The notes under the pieces: generated by a model
The model's input: only the letters and a program-made list of their open reading frames with translations
Told to the model about the DNA's origin: nothing
Databases searched by the model: none
Program-made: the position numbers and the translations under genes
Assembly (NCBI GenBank): GCA_937880125.1
Contig: CALFLU010000072.1
Location: forward strand, 1-35,245
Origin: an uncultured Eubacteriaceae bacterium
Lineage (GTDB): Bacteria; Bacillota; Clostridia; Eubacteriales; UBA1433
Direction: 5' to 3'
Length of the DNA: 35,245 nucleotides
In this document: positions 17,259-25,625 of the stretch, piece after piece
Position numbering within the stretch: the first letter of the stretch is position 1
Layout of the letters: every line of letters starts with the position of its first letter

Positions 17259-19502
17259 TTATACTCCGCTTGGATTTTTCTGCATATACGCCATGATATT
17301 TTTTTCATGCGCTATAGTATTATACACTGTTTTCATAGCTTTTTTGACATTTTTTTCGCCGCTTGTCTTGATGATTACATGATAGATATGCTTGTTGTTC
17401 ACATAGCCCAATACCGGCTTAGAGGGATGGTAGAGTTTAAACACACCGCAGGGCTCTTCTTTAATGGCTTCAATCATTTTTTCTGCAAAAGCATAGGCTG
17501 CTTCCTCGGCCTTTTGTTCGTTTTCATCGAGAAAATAAAACCCGTACAGCGCGCAATAGGGCGGATAGCTCATTTTTTTTCTGTAACGTATTTCGTCTTT
17601 ATAAAATCCCTCATAATCATATTCTTTCACCCGTTCAATCACATAGTGCTCCGGGCTATAGGTTTGAATAAAAACTTTGCCGCCGCCGCTCTTGCGTCCG
17701 CATCTGCCTGCCGCCTGATAAGCCAGGCAAAAGGCGCGAAACGAAGAATAAATATCCGGCATGTTCAATGCCATATCCGCAAGAATAACACCCACTACAC
17801 TCACCAAAGGAAAGTCAAAACCCTTCACGACCATTTGCGTGCCAATCAAAATATCCGCTTCGTGATTTTGAAATTGATGGGTAATATTATCAAAAGCATA
17901 TTTGGTTGAGGTGGTGTCTTTGTCCATGCGAATAATTTTGGCATAGGGAAACTTTTGCTCAATTTCCGTTTCTATCTTTTGTGTGCCCATACCGATATGG
18001 CGTATCTTATCGCTTCCGCAGGAAGGGCAAAACACCTCCACCTTTTTTTCGTATCCGCAATAATGGCACATCATCTTTTGTGTGTCATGGTGATAGGTAA
18101 GGGCAACATCACAGTTAACGCACCGTTCGCTGTAACCGCAACTTCGGCAAAAAACATAGGTGGACATACCCCTTCTGTTTAAAAATAAGATGACTTGTTC
18201 TTTCTTTTCCAGCGCACTGCGAATGCTCTCTTCCAACTGAGACGAAAGCATGGATCGATTGCCCTGCTGCAGCTCTTGGCGCATATCGCTGACGACAATG
18301 TCAGGCAAAGCCAAATCAAAAATACGATTGGGCATCTTCAACATCTGATAGCGCCCTCTTTTGGCATAATAATAGCTTTCCACCAGGGGCGTTGCCGAAC
18401 CCAATACGAGTTTGCAATCAGACTCGTTTGCAATAAATTCAGCCACTTCAATGCTGTCATAGCGCGGCGTGGAGGTAGATTTATAGCTTTCTTCATGGCA
18501 TTCGTCCAAAATAATGAGTCCGAGGTTTTTGTACGGGTAAAACAATGCCGAACGCGCGCCGAGGATTACCTTGGCCTCGCCTGAAGCAATGCGCTTGTAT
18601 TGATAGTACCGCTCCCCCTCTGCAAGACGGCTGTGCACCACCGCACAGCTGCCAAATCGCTTAGCAATGCGCTGCACCGTTTGGGCGGTCAGCGCAATTT
18701 CCGGCAGCAGATACAATGCTTGCTTGCCGCTCTTTACGCAGGATTCGATCATGTTTAAATATGCTTCGGTTTTGCCGCTGCCCGTAATGCCATGGAGTAA
18801 AAATTTATTTTGATCCGAATGGCTATATTCTTCCAACACCTTCTTTTGTTGTGCCAAAAGCGGGGGTCTGCTTGTGTCCTCTTCCTGTATCTTTTGATAA
18901 TGCGCTTCATAAAATTCCGTTTTTTCGACGACAATCAAGCCCTTTTCTTCCAGCGCCTTAATGGCCGAAGGGCTGAAGCTGCCCGCTTTCATCATGGTAT
19001 TATAGTCTGCTGCTTGCTCCTCAAGCAATTCCAAAATCGTCCTTTGCGCTTTGGCGCCGGGCCTGATTTGCTCAAAATACTCTTCTTTGGTTTCATAGAT
19101 TCCGCTCAGGCGCAGTGTTTTTTTATATTGTTCTTTGCCTTTTTTTTTGGCAAATTTCGGGACAATGCAAGCAAAAGCTTCCGCATAGGTGCAAAAATAT
19201 TCTTCGCGCATAAAGGCGCAAATCTTTACCTGCGTCTCTGTTACGTCGCCCGCTTTTTCATAAATTTCTAAAACGCTTTTCAGTTCAATATCTGTATCGG
19301 GCGTTTCTTTTAACGCAAAAATAAACCCCTCTCGCTTCGTGTTTTGCCTGCCGAAGGGCACTTGAGCAATGCGCCCTATGCGGGCAGAGGCCCTGAGGTG
19401 CTCCGGTATTTTATATTCAAAAATGCGGTCAAATGTCTTGCCGCGTTCATTGATAACTATCTGTGCAATGGCACAGGCGTTTTCTTTGTCTACGTTTTTC
19501 AT
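17259..19502 (-). CDS. priA: Primosomal protein N' (replication restart helicase PriA)
   Basis: A 747-residue helicase. The N-terminal DNA-binding domain is followed by Walker A GITGSGKT at 238-245 and the DECH motif II at 333-336. The zinc-binding insert has eight cysteines in four CxxC pairs (452/455, 461/464, 479/482 and 492/495). The later helicase motifs IGTQMVVKGFDFP and AGRCGRKSGGG are also clear. PriA reloads the replicative helicase at collapsed forks. ACGGAGAC precedes the ATG. In most Bacillota coaBC separates rpoZ from priA; here only 63 nt with a perfect inverted repeat lie between them. Confidence 0.96.
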   Translation of the reverse strand: MKNVDKENACAIAQIVINERGKTFDRIFEYKIPEHLRASARIGRIAQVPFGRQNTKREGFIFALKETPDTDIELKSVLEIYEKAGDVTETQVKICAFMREEYFCTYAEAFACIVPKFAKKKGKEQYKKTLRLSGIYETKEEYFEQIRPGAKAQRTILELLEEQAADYNTMMKAGSFSPSAIKALEEKGLIVVEKTEFYEAHYQKIQEEDTSRPPLLAQQKKVLEEYSHSDQNKFLLHGITGSGKTEAYLNMIESCVKSGKQALYLLPEIALTAQTVQRIAKRFGSCAVVHSRLAEGERYYQYKRIASGEAKVILGARSALFYPYKNLGLIILDECHEESYKSTSTPRYDSIEVAEFIANESDCKLVLGSATPLVESYYYAKRGRYQMLKMPNRIFDLALPDIVVSDMRQELQQGNRSMLSSQLEESIRSALEKKEQVILFLNRRGMSTYVFCRSCGYSERCVNCDVALTYHHDTQKMMCHYCGYEKKVEVFCPSCGSDKIRHIGMGTQKIETEIEQKFPYAKIIRMDKDTTSTKYAFDNITHQFQNHEADILIGTQMVVKGFDFPLVSVVGVILADMALNMPDIYSSFRAFCLAYQAAGRCGRKSGGGKVFIQTYSPEHYVIERVKEYDYEGFYKDEIRYRKKMSYPPYCALYGFYFLDENEQKAEEAAYAFAEKMIEAIKEEPCGVFKLYHPSKPVLGYVNNKHIYHVIIKTSGEKNVKKAMKTVYNTIAHEKNIMAYMQKNPSGV

Positions 19503-19523
19503 TTTGTCTCCGTCTATAAAGCG

Positions 19524-19552
19524 ATGGCGTACTGTTCAAATAAGTACGCCAT
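19524..19552. repeat. Perfect 10-bp inverted repeat between rpoZ and priA
   Basis: ATGGCGTACT and AGTACGCCAT flank a 9-nt spacer. No U-run follows on the minus strand, so it is not a standard terminator. It ends about 10 nt before the priA ribosome binding site. On the minus strand it also opens a 12-codon reading frame (MAYLFEQYAIAL) without a ribosome binding site. Confidence 0.75.
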
Positions 19553-19565
19553 GGTCGTCTGTTTT

Positions 19566-19757
19566 TTATTCGTAACGATAGGTCAATTTTCCTTCTATGA
19601 TTTCTTCTGCGGCGACAGTCACCGGATTGAGCCCGTCATCTTCAACCAGTGCCACCTCTCCGTCAATCAATTCTGTGGCGCGCTTGGATATAACATAAAT
19701 CAGCGAATATTTGTTGTCCACTTTTTCTAAAAGGTCTACAATAGATGGTTTAATCAT
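19566..19757 (-). CDS. rpoZ: DNA-directed RNA polymerase omega subunit
   Basis: A 63-residue protein starting MIKPSIVDLLEKVDNKYSL, with the omega signature YVISKRATEL. A typical short Firmicute tail follows, ending in VTVAAEEIIEGKLTYRYE. Omega binds the beta-prime subunit and helps RNA polymerase assembly. GGAGGAGG precedes the ATG, which overlaps the gmk stop (ATGA). Gene order gmk-rpoZ is conserved in Bacillota. Confidence 0.95.
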   Translation of the reverse strand: MIKPSIVDLLEKVDNKYSLIYVISKRATELIDGEVALVEDDGLNPVTVAAEEIIEGKLTYRYE

Positions 19758-20365
19758 ATATCTTTTTCCTCCTCCATATATGCATGGATAAAATCCACAT
19801 GATATTTCATTTTTCTATCCAATGATGAAATCACTTCTTTCAGTTGCATAACCGCACTGTCTATTTCTTCATTGATGACCAAATAATCATATTGCGGTGC
19901 AATGGCAATTTCTTCCAGCGCTTTTGCCACGCGAAGATTGTATTGCTCTTCCGTTTCGCTTTTGCGCGCCTTTAGGCGCCGTTTCAACTCATTTAACGAA
20001 GGCGGAAGCACAAAAACCATTTCGCATTCATCATAAGCTTTTTTTACCTGCATGCTGCCCTGCACATCAATTTCCAACAAGACGTTTTTGCCTTGTTCCA
20101 TCATTTCCAGTACAGGTTTTCGCAGCGTCCCGTAATATTGCCCGTAAACATTGGCGTATTCCAAAAACGCATTTTCGTCGATTTTCTTTTGAAACTCTTC
20201 TTGTGTTAAAAAAATATAATGCCTCTCGTCTTCCCCTTGCCTGGGCGGGCGCGTTGTGGCGGAAACAGACAAAAAAATCTCACATTCTTTTGCCGCTCTT
20301 TGACTGATTGTGCTCTTGCCCGCACCGCTGGGGCCGGATACTACCAACAATTTGCCTTTTCTCAC
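19754..20365 (-). CDS. gmk: Guanylate kinase
   Basis: The protein has 203 residues. The P-loop GPSGAGKST lies at 11-19, followed by SVSATTRPPRQGEDERHYIF, the GMP-binding segment, and LLEIDVQGSMQVK. It phosphorylates GMP to GDP with ATP. The start is GTG at 20365, overlapping the remA stop (GTGA), with a GGGGG ribosome binding site. It is embedded in remA-gmk-rpoZ, the standard Firmicute order. Confidence 0.97.
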   Translation of the reverse strand: MRKGKLLVVSGPSGAGKSTISQRAAKECEIFLSVSATTRPPRQGEDERHYIFLTQEEFQKKIDENAFLEYANVYGQYYGTLRKPVLEMMEQGKNVLLEIDVQGSMQVKKAYDECEMVFVLPPSLNELKRRLKARKSETEEQYNLRVAKALEEIAIAPQYDYLVINEEIDSAVMQLKEVISSLDRKMKYHVDFIHAYMEEEKDI

Positions 20366-20604
20366 TTTTTTCCCCCTTTTGCATTTCTTGCGATAATGGT
20401 CTCTGTTATCACCGCAGACAATATCACATCATTGTTTTCCATTACAATTACCGAGCGTGTCTTGCGGCCTTGCGAGGCATCCACCAGCGTCCCTTTTTTT
20501 CGCGCCTCGGCAATGACTCTGCGCATCGGCGACGAATCCGGCGAAACAATCGCAATGATCTTATCGCAATTTACATAATTTCCGAATCCGATATTCAAAA
20601 ACAT
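20362..20604 (-). CDS. remA: Extracellular matrix regulator RemA family protein (DUF370)
   Basis: An 80-residue protein beginning MFLNIGFGNYVNCDKIIAIV, with SPDSSPMRRVI and the TLVDASQGRKTRSVIVM segment, all diagnostic of RemA/YlzA. In B. subtilis RemA is an oligomeric DNA-binding activator of matrix genes; many non-biofilm Clostridia also carry it, so the local role is unknown. GGGAG lies before the ATG. Position between yicC and gmk matches other Bacillota. Confidence 0.94.
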   Translation of the reverse strand: MFLNIGFGNYVNCDKIIAIVSPDSSPMRRVIAEARKKGTLVDASQGRKTRSVIVMENNDVILSAVITETIIARNAKGGKK

Positions 20605-20622
20605 CTCTTTCTCCCATGTTGC

Positions 20623-21498
20623 TTATTCAATATTTTGCACCTGCTCCCGTATTTTTTCAATATCACTCTTGATATCAATCATCGTCATGCTGATTTGGGA
20701 AATGTTTGATTTGGACGCAATGGTATTGGCCTCTCTATTCATTTCCTGCAAAATAAAGTCCAGTTTCCGCCCGATGTCTTTTTCGGCTTCGAGGGCTTGT
20801 TCCAATGCTTGAATGTGCCCTTTGAGGCGTATGATTTCTTCGTCAATGGCTGCTCTTTCCGCTAAAAATGCAATTTCTGCGGCAATACGATTGGCGTCCA
20901 CTTCTTTCAATTCGTATTTGGCAATGACGTCCCGTATTTTTGCCTCACTGTTGGCCGGTATTTCATCGGCATGTTTTTCAACTTCATGCAACAACTCTTT
21001 AATATTTTCACACTTCTTGATAATGTCTTCTTTCAGATGCTTTCCTTCTCTTTGACGTCCCTGCGCAAGGTTTGTCAGCGCTTCTTGCACCGCAGATTGA
21101 ATGCTCGGCCAATACTGCAGATACTTTTCGCTTTCCTCTTCACTGCGAATGACATCAGGGTATCTGGCAATCATGCTCAGACGAAGATCGTTTTCCACAT
21201 CATCAAATAATTTTGCCACTTCGTTAACCATGCAGTAATATTGCTTTGCCATTGCTTCGTCGACATATAAATGTACAGGTTTTTCCTGCAAAAATTTCAC
21301 ATTAATATATAATTCAATGCGTCCCCTCAGCAGCTTGTCAGACAACAGCGTTCTGAGTTCATCTTCAAAACCGTTAAACTGCCTGGGAATTTTAATAAAA
21401 AAATCTCTGTATCGGTGGTTAACTGTTTTGATTTCCGCAACAATCATCACCTTTTCGTCTTTGTACTCGCCTCGGCCAAAGCCCGTCATACTATTCAT
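20623..21498 (-). CDS. YicC/YloC-family endoribonuclease
   Basis: The protein has 291 residues and starts MNSMTGFGRGEY, the hallmark of this family. The NHRYRD segment, a long helical middle and the C-terminal GRKLDFILQEMNREANTI plus KSDIEKIREQVQN motif are conserved in YicC N- and C-terminal domains. Family members are divalent-metal-dependent RNases; E. coli YicC has been linked to decay of the small RNA RyhB. Its first codons overlap the end of dapF by 8 nt, with only a weak ribosome binding site, so coupling is likely. Confidence 0.93.
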   Translation of the reverse strand: MNSMTGFGRGEYKDEKVMIVAEIKTVNHRYRDFFIKIPRQFNGFEDELRTLLSDKLLRGRIELYINVKFLQEKPVHLYVDEAMAKQYYCMVNEVAKLFDDVENDLRLSMIARYPDVIRSEEESEKYLQYWPSIQSAVQEALTNLAQGRQREGKHLKEDIIKKCENIKELLHEVEKHADEIPANSEAKIRDVIAKYELKEVDANRIAAEIAFLAERAAIDEEIIRLKGHIQALEQALEAEKDIGRKLDFILQEMNREANTIASKSNISQISMTMIDIKSDIEKIREQVQNIE

Positions 21499-22351
21499 CA
21501 GTTTTTTGTCTGCCTTTCTGCTCTATCGTTCCTTTGAAAACAAAGGTTGCTTTGCCTGTCATCAAAACATCGCCGTTTTCGGATATTTTAATTTTTAATG
21601 CCCCACCGGGCAGCCGCATCAGCACTTCCGAATCCACCAAACCTTTTTTGTGCAACACGGCACCTGTGGCGCATGCGCCGCTGCCGCAGGCCATGGTCAT
21701 GCCCACGCCGCGTTCATAGGTGGATATTTCCGCTTCTTTCCTGTTTTTGATAATGACAAAATTGACATTGACCTGTTGCGGAAAAAGAGTGTGTTGCTGC
21801 AACTTTGCGCCGATTTTTTCCATCTCGTCTCTATCCCAATCTTGCCCGATCAGTACTGCATGGGGGTTGGGAAAGGCCGCCGCCGACAAACAAATCGCTT
21901 CATCGCCCAGCATAACACTGACATCCAGAGCCGTTTTATCGGAGATGCAAATCGGTATTTTTTCACTTTCAAAGACTGCCTTGCCCATGTTCACACAAAC
22001 GATATCGACTTTTTTTTCATCATCCAGCGCCACAACCGCCGCTTCATAACTGCGCCCTTCAGACTCAATGCACATTTGCGCCTTTTGCACCAATTTTTCG
22101 TCATAGGCGTATTTTGCCGTACATCGCAACCCGTTTCCGCACACTTGCGCAATGCTGCCATCGCTGTTAAAATACTTCATGCGTATATCGGCCATCTCTG
22201 AAGGCTCTACCAATATCAGCCCATCCGCGCCGATGCCTTCTTTGCGATTACACAAAAAAGCAATCTGCGTCTTGGTTAAACAGATTTGCCGCTTCATATT
22301 TTCAATGATAATAAAATCGTTTTGCAGCCCGTGCATTTTATAAAAAATCAT
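21491..22351 (-). CDS. dapF: Diaminopimelate epimerase
   Basis: A 286-residue protein starting MIFYKMHGLQNDFIIIEN. The two active-site cysteines are visible: C71 in VCGNGLRC and the second in MACGSGACATG near residue 220. It converts LL- to meso-diaminopimelate, the precursor of lysine and of the peptidoglycan cross-link. Occurrence implies meso-DAP metabolism. It heads the long minus-strand cluster and has its own promoter; a GAGG element lies 6 nt before the ATG. Confidence 0.96.
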   Translation of the reverse strand: MIFYKMHGLQNDFIIIENMKRQICLTKTQIAFLCNRKEGIGADGLILVEPSEMADIRMKYFNSDGSIAQVCGNGLRCTAKYAYDEKLVQKAQMCIESEGRSYEAAVVALDDEKKVDIVCVNMGKAVFESEKIPICISDKTALDVSVMLGDEAICLSAAAFPNPHAVLIGQDWDRDEMEKIGAKLQQHTLFPQQVNVNFVIIKNRKEAEISTYERGVGMTMACGSGACATGAVLHKKGLVDSEVLMRLPGGALKIKISENGDVLMTGKATFVFKGTIEQKGRQKTDE

Positions 22352-22380
22352 ACTTTGCCTCGATAAATGATTTTCATTAT

Positions 22381-22408
22381 ATTATACCATATATTTACAC
22401 TTGAGCAA
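22381..22408 (-). promoter_or_regulatory. Promoter of dapF and the downstream cluster
   Basis: On the minus strand, TTGCTC and a perfect TATAAT are 16 bp apart. The -10 box lies 29 nt before the dapF ATG. Confidence 0.55.
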
Positions 22409-22446
22409 TGCGCTTCTCAAAAAGTTATCTCTTTTTTTATTCTTAT

Positions 22447-22454
22447 GTTAAAAT
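22447..22454 (+). promoter_or_regulatory. Extended -10 promoter of rqcH
   Basis: TGTTAAAAT (positions 22447-22454 with the adjoining T) is an extended -10 element 20 nt before the rqcH ATG. The -35 region (TTATCT, 18 bp upstream) is weak. Confidence 0.45.
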
Positions 22455-22474
22455 ATTGTTTTGAGGTGAGAACA

Positions 22475-24196
22475 ATGCCCCTAGACGGATTTATGACAAG
22501 TTATTTGGTCGCAGAACTAAACACACAATTAACCGATGCGCGCATCAGCAAAATATATCAGCCCGCTTCGCAAAAAATTTTATTTGAACTCTATATTCCG
22601 CAGCTCGGTGCTGTGCAGTTTATGTTTAACATGCAAAGTGCTTATTCTTACGCGGCGCCAAGCCGCCTCAGCTATGAAAACCCTAAAAATCCTTCCGCCT
22701 TTTGCATGTTGTTGCGCAAACACTTGGCAGGGGGAAAAATCAAATCCGTTCACCAAAACGACCACGACCGAATTTTGACTTTTACCGTGGAGCAAGCCGA
22801 CGAAATCGGCGATATTCGTCTGCGCTATGTCATTGCCGAACTCACCGGCAAGCATGCCAATATCATTTTAGTCGATGAAAATCATGTGATTCTTGACAGC
22901 CTCAAAAGAGTGGACGAGTCCAAAAGCTCGCAAAGGCAAATACTGCCCCGCCTGCGCTATCAACTCCCCCTAAGCGATAAGCTCAATCCCAAAACCATGA
23001 CTCGCGAAGCTTTTTGCAGCGCAATAAAAAATATAGCTTTGCCACCCGACCAAGCGCTCATACGCGTGTTGGAAGGCACGGGAACAGATTTTGCAAACTA
23101 CGTCTGCCAAAAATTCCCCGCTTTTGGCCACGGCAGCATCGACGATGATACACTGCACCAAGTTTTCGACTTCATCTCTTGCAGCCTGACGCCACCTTTG
23201 CAGTACTACCTTTTCTCCAAAGAAGACAGTTACTGTGATTTTTATTTTGCCGATTTATATGACGAAAGGGTTGAAAAACAACCCTTCGCCTCTCTTGTAG
23301 AACTCTGCACCGTATTTTTTGATTGGAAAAGCGAATTTTCTGCGCTGCGCGAAAAACAACAATCCATCACGACGGTTTTAAACACACACATCAAACGCAG
23401 TGAATCCAAGTTGAAAAAAATGGAACGTGAATTAAAAGATTGCGAGAAAAAAGAAATCTATAACCAATACGGTCAATTGTTGCTCTCTTACAGCTACAAA
23501 ATTGATCCGGGCGCGGATTTTTACGAAGATATCAATCTCTTTGACGAGGAGCAAAAGCGCATTCGCATCCCCCTAAACCCACATCGCTCCGTATTTGAAA
23601 ACGCACAAAATTATTTTAAAAAATATCGAAAATTAAAAAATGCCGAAACGCATCTAACCGAACAAATTCATCTTACCCAAGAAAATTTGGCCTTTTTAAA
23701 CGATCAACTCTACTATACACACCAAAGCAACCGTTTGGATGATTTGGAAGATATTGCCCAGGTATTGGAAGAAGAAAAAATTCTCGTTTCCAAAACACAA
23801 AAGAACCGACAAAATCTATCGCAACCCCATCACTTTCTTTCCACCGACGGTTTTGATATTTATGTGGGTAAAAACGACAAACAAAACGATTATCTCACGC
23901 ATCGTTTTGCAAAAAAACAAGATATTTGGCTCCACACAAAAAACATTGCGGGTTCCCATGTCATTATCAAAACCTTTTCAAAGCAAGTCCCCAACAACAC
24001 CTTGCTTGAAGCGGCGCAGCTCAGTGTGTTTTTTTCCAAAGCCCGTGGCGGAGAAAATATCCCTGTTGATTACACCACAATCTCTTATGTAAAAAAAATC
24101 CACAATGCCCCCATCGGCAAGGTCACTTACACCAACTATCGTACGCTTTATATTACGCCCAACGAGTCGTTAATCAAATCGCTAAAAACGATTTGA
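22475..24196 (+). CDS. rqcH: Ribosome quality control protein RqcH (NFACT family)
   Basis: A 573-residue protein starting MPLDGFMTSYLVAELNTQL; the open frame extends further upstream, but GAGGTGAG fixes this ATG. The NFACT-N domain (formerly FbpA N-terminal) runs to about residue 250. A coiled-coil middle region follows (KRSESKLKKMERELKD and onwards), and the C-terminal NFACT-R domain is seen in YVGKNDKQNDYL, DIWLHTKNIAGSHVII and ARGGENIPVDYT. RqcH binds obstructed 50S subunits and recruits tRNA-Ala to add C-terminal alanine tails to stalled peptides. It is monocistronic here, divergent from dapF, and its stop codon lies in a hairpin. Confidence 0.94.
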   Translation: MPLDGFMTSYLVAELNTQLTDARISKIYQPASQKILFELYIPQLGAVQFMFNMQSAYSYAAPSRLSYENPKNPSAFCMLLRKHLAGGKIKSVHQNDHDRILTFTVEQADEIGDIRLRYVIAELTGKHANIILVDENHVILDSLKRVDESKSSQRQILPRLRYQLPLSDKLNPKTMTREAFCSAIKNIALPPDQALIRVLEGTGTDFANYVCQKFPAFGHGSIDDDTLHQVFDFISCSLTPPLQYYLFSKEDSYCDFYFADLYDERVEKQPFASLVELCTVFFDWKSEFSALREKQQSITTVLNTHIKRSESKLKKMERELKDCEKKEIYNQYGQLLLSYSYKIDPGADFYEDINLFDEEQKRIRIPLNPHRSVFENAQNYFKKYRKLKNAETHLTEQIHLTQENLAFLNDQLYYTHQSNRLDDLEDIAQVLEEEKILVSKTQKNRQNLSQPHHFLSTDGFDIYVGKNDKQNDYLTHRFAKKQDIWLHTKNIAGSHVIIKTFSKQVPNNTLLEAAQLSVFFSKARGGENIPVDYTTISYVKKIHNAPIGKVTYTNYRTLYITPNESLIKSLKTI

Positions 24197-24200
24197 TTTT
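24172..24200 (+). terminator. Hairpin overlapping the rqcH stop codon, possible terminator
   Basis: AATCAAATCG and CGATTTGATT form a perfect 10-bp stem with a 7-nt A-rich loop. A short TT/CGCG follows, so the U-tract is poor. The rqcH TGA stop (24194-24196) lies in the right arm. Confidence 0.5.
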
Positions 24201-24215
24201 CGCGTAAAAATAGGA

Positions 24216-24244
24216 TTGACTTTTCGCTTACACGGGTTTATTAT
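24216..24244 (+). promoter_or_regulatory. Promoter of ktrB-ktrA (leaderless candidate)
   Basis: TTGACT and TATTAT are 17 bp apart. The -10 box ends exactly 6 nt before the ktrB ATG, so transcription would start at or next to the start codon. Confidence 0.65.
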
Positions 24245-24250
24245 GCACCC

Positions 24251-25615
24251 ATGAAAACCAAACGGCTCGTCACTTTTTTCCCTAAAAAAAGCCTCTCCTC
24301 TTCCCAAAAACTCATGGGTGGCTTTGCCTTAATTATCTTGTTAAGCGCGCTGTTGCTTCATTTGCCGCTGTCTTCAGCCTCCGGTCAAGCCACACCGATG
24401 TTGGATTGTTTGTTCACGGCAACTTCAGCCACATGCGTCACCGGACTGGTAACGCTGGATACCGGCACGCATTGGTCTACCTTCGGCAAAACCGTCATCC
24501 TCTTGTGCATTCAACTTGGCGGTATCGGTTTTATGGGATTTGCGACGTTTTTCTTTTTGTTAATCGGCAAAAAAATCCGCCTCAAAAGCAGGCTCACTTT
24601 GCAAGAATCGTATAACCTGGCCCGTCCGGGCGGCATTGTTCGCATCACCAAACATATTTTGTTATTTACGCTGATTACGGAACTTTTGGGTATTATTTGC
24701 TCCATGTTCACTTTTGTTCCGCAATTCGGAATCAAATCAGGCATCACCATCAGCGTTTTTCATACCATTGCCGCATTTTGCAATGCGGGGTTTGACATAT
24801 TTGGCAATTATGCCAGCCTCACAGGCTATGTCAGCAATCCGTTTATTCAAATTGTGACTATGTTGTTGATTATCATCGGCGGTCTTGGCTTTTTTGTCAT
24901 GGAAGATATTTTCATCTACCGCAAACAATTTCGCGCACTGTCCTTTCACACCAAACTGGTCTTATCCACCACGTTGATTTTGATTGTTGTGGGTGCCGGC
25001 GTCTTTTTCATTTTTGAATACCGCAATCCCGCCACACTGGCGCCCTTGTCCATAAGCGATAAAATTGTCGGGGCATTCTTTAATTCGGTATCTCCGCGAA
25101 CCGCAGGATTTAACAGCTTAAATATGGCTGCCCTTTCCAACGGCGGAAGTTTAATTGTCATTTTGTTGATGTTCGTGGGCGGCTCTCCCGGCTCCACTGC
25201 AGGCGGCATTAAAACCACTACTTTGGCCGTTTTGCTCATCACCGTACACAGCTGGATTCGCGGCAAAGACAATATTGAACTGTTTCGCAGAAAAATCAGC
25301 CATCAGCATTTAAAAAAATCCGTTGCCATTTTTGTCTTTACTTCTTTGCTCATTATGGCAGCCATTTTCATATTATCCTTTACGGAAACAGCGTCCTTGG
25401 GTGATATTACTTTTGAGGTATTTTCGGCTTTCGGCACCGTCGGACTCACCAAAGGGCTTACACCGCACCTCACAGCCGTCGGCAAAGTTGTCATCTTGCT
25501 TTGCATGTTTATCGGACGGCTCGGCCCTCTTACCATTGCCCTGGCGCTCTCAAGAGACATCCATACCCCACAGGGACACTACACATATCCGGAAGGCGAA
25601 ATACTACTGGGTTAG
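24251..25615 (+). CDS. ktrB: TrkH/KtrB-type potassium transporter membrane subunit
   Basis: A 454-residue polytopic membrane protein. It shows the four pore-loop repeats of the superfamily, with selectivity-filter glycines in ATCVTGLVTLD, FCNAGFDIFGNYA, SPRTAGFNSLN and AFGTVGLTKGLT. GGSPGSTAGGIKTTT, conserved in KtrB/TrkH, precedes the last repeat. It forms the K+-conducting (often Na+-coupled) subunit, gated by the adjacent RCK protein. The upstream frame is closed by a stop at 24194 with no alternative start codon between. There is no Shine-Dalgarno sequence before the ATG, and the promoter abuts it, so a leaderless mRNA is predicted. KtrB is favoured over TrkH by length and the two-gene operon. 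Confidence 0.93.
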   Translation: MKTKRLVTFFPKKSLSSSQKLMGGFALIILLSALLLHLPLSSASGQATPMLDCLFTATSATCVTGLVTLDTGTHWSTFGKTVILLCIQLGGIGFMGFATFFFLLIGKKIRLKSRLTLQESYNLARPGGIVRITKHILLFTLITELLGIICSMFTFVPQFGIKSGITISVFHTIAAFCNAGFDIFGNYASLTGYVSNPFIQIVTMLLIIIGGLGFFVMEDIFIYRKQFRALSFHTKLVLSTTLILIVVGAGVFFIFEYRNPATLAPLSISDKIVGAFFNSVSPRTAGFNSLNMAALSNGGSLIVILLMFVGGSPGSTAGGIKTTTLAVLLITVHSWIRGKDNIELFRRKISHQHLKKSVAIFVFTSLLIMAAIFILSFTETASLGDITFEVFSAFGTVGLTKGLTPHLTAVGKVVILLCMFIGRLGPLTIALALSRDIHTPQGHYTYPEGEILLG

Positions 25616-25625
25616 GAGAAAAAAA

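Noticed and set aside
22367..22474. A longer N-terminus for RqcH from an upstream ATG at 22367
   Set aside because: The stretch has no homology-like features and contains the promoter and the GAGGTGAG ribosome binding site for the ATG at 22475.
24034..24196. Possible frameshift or truncation at the end of rqcH because the protein ends soon after the NFACT-R domain
   Set aside because: The NFACT-R motifs are complete and the total length of 573 residues fits the family.
25323..25625. A 100-residue N-terminal extension of KtrA within ktrB
   Set aside because: It is an out-of-frame shadow of ktrB; KtrA starts at MKQFAVVGLGRFG after AGGAGA.
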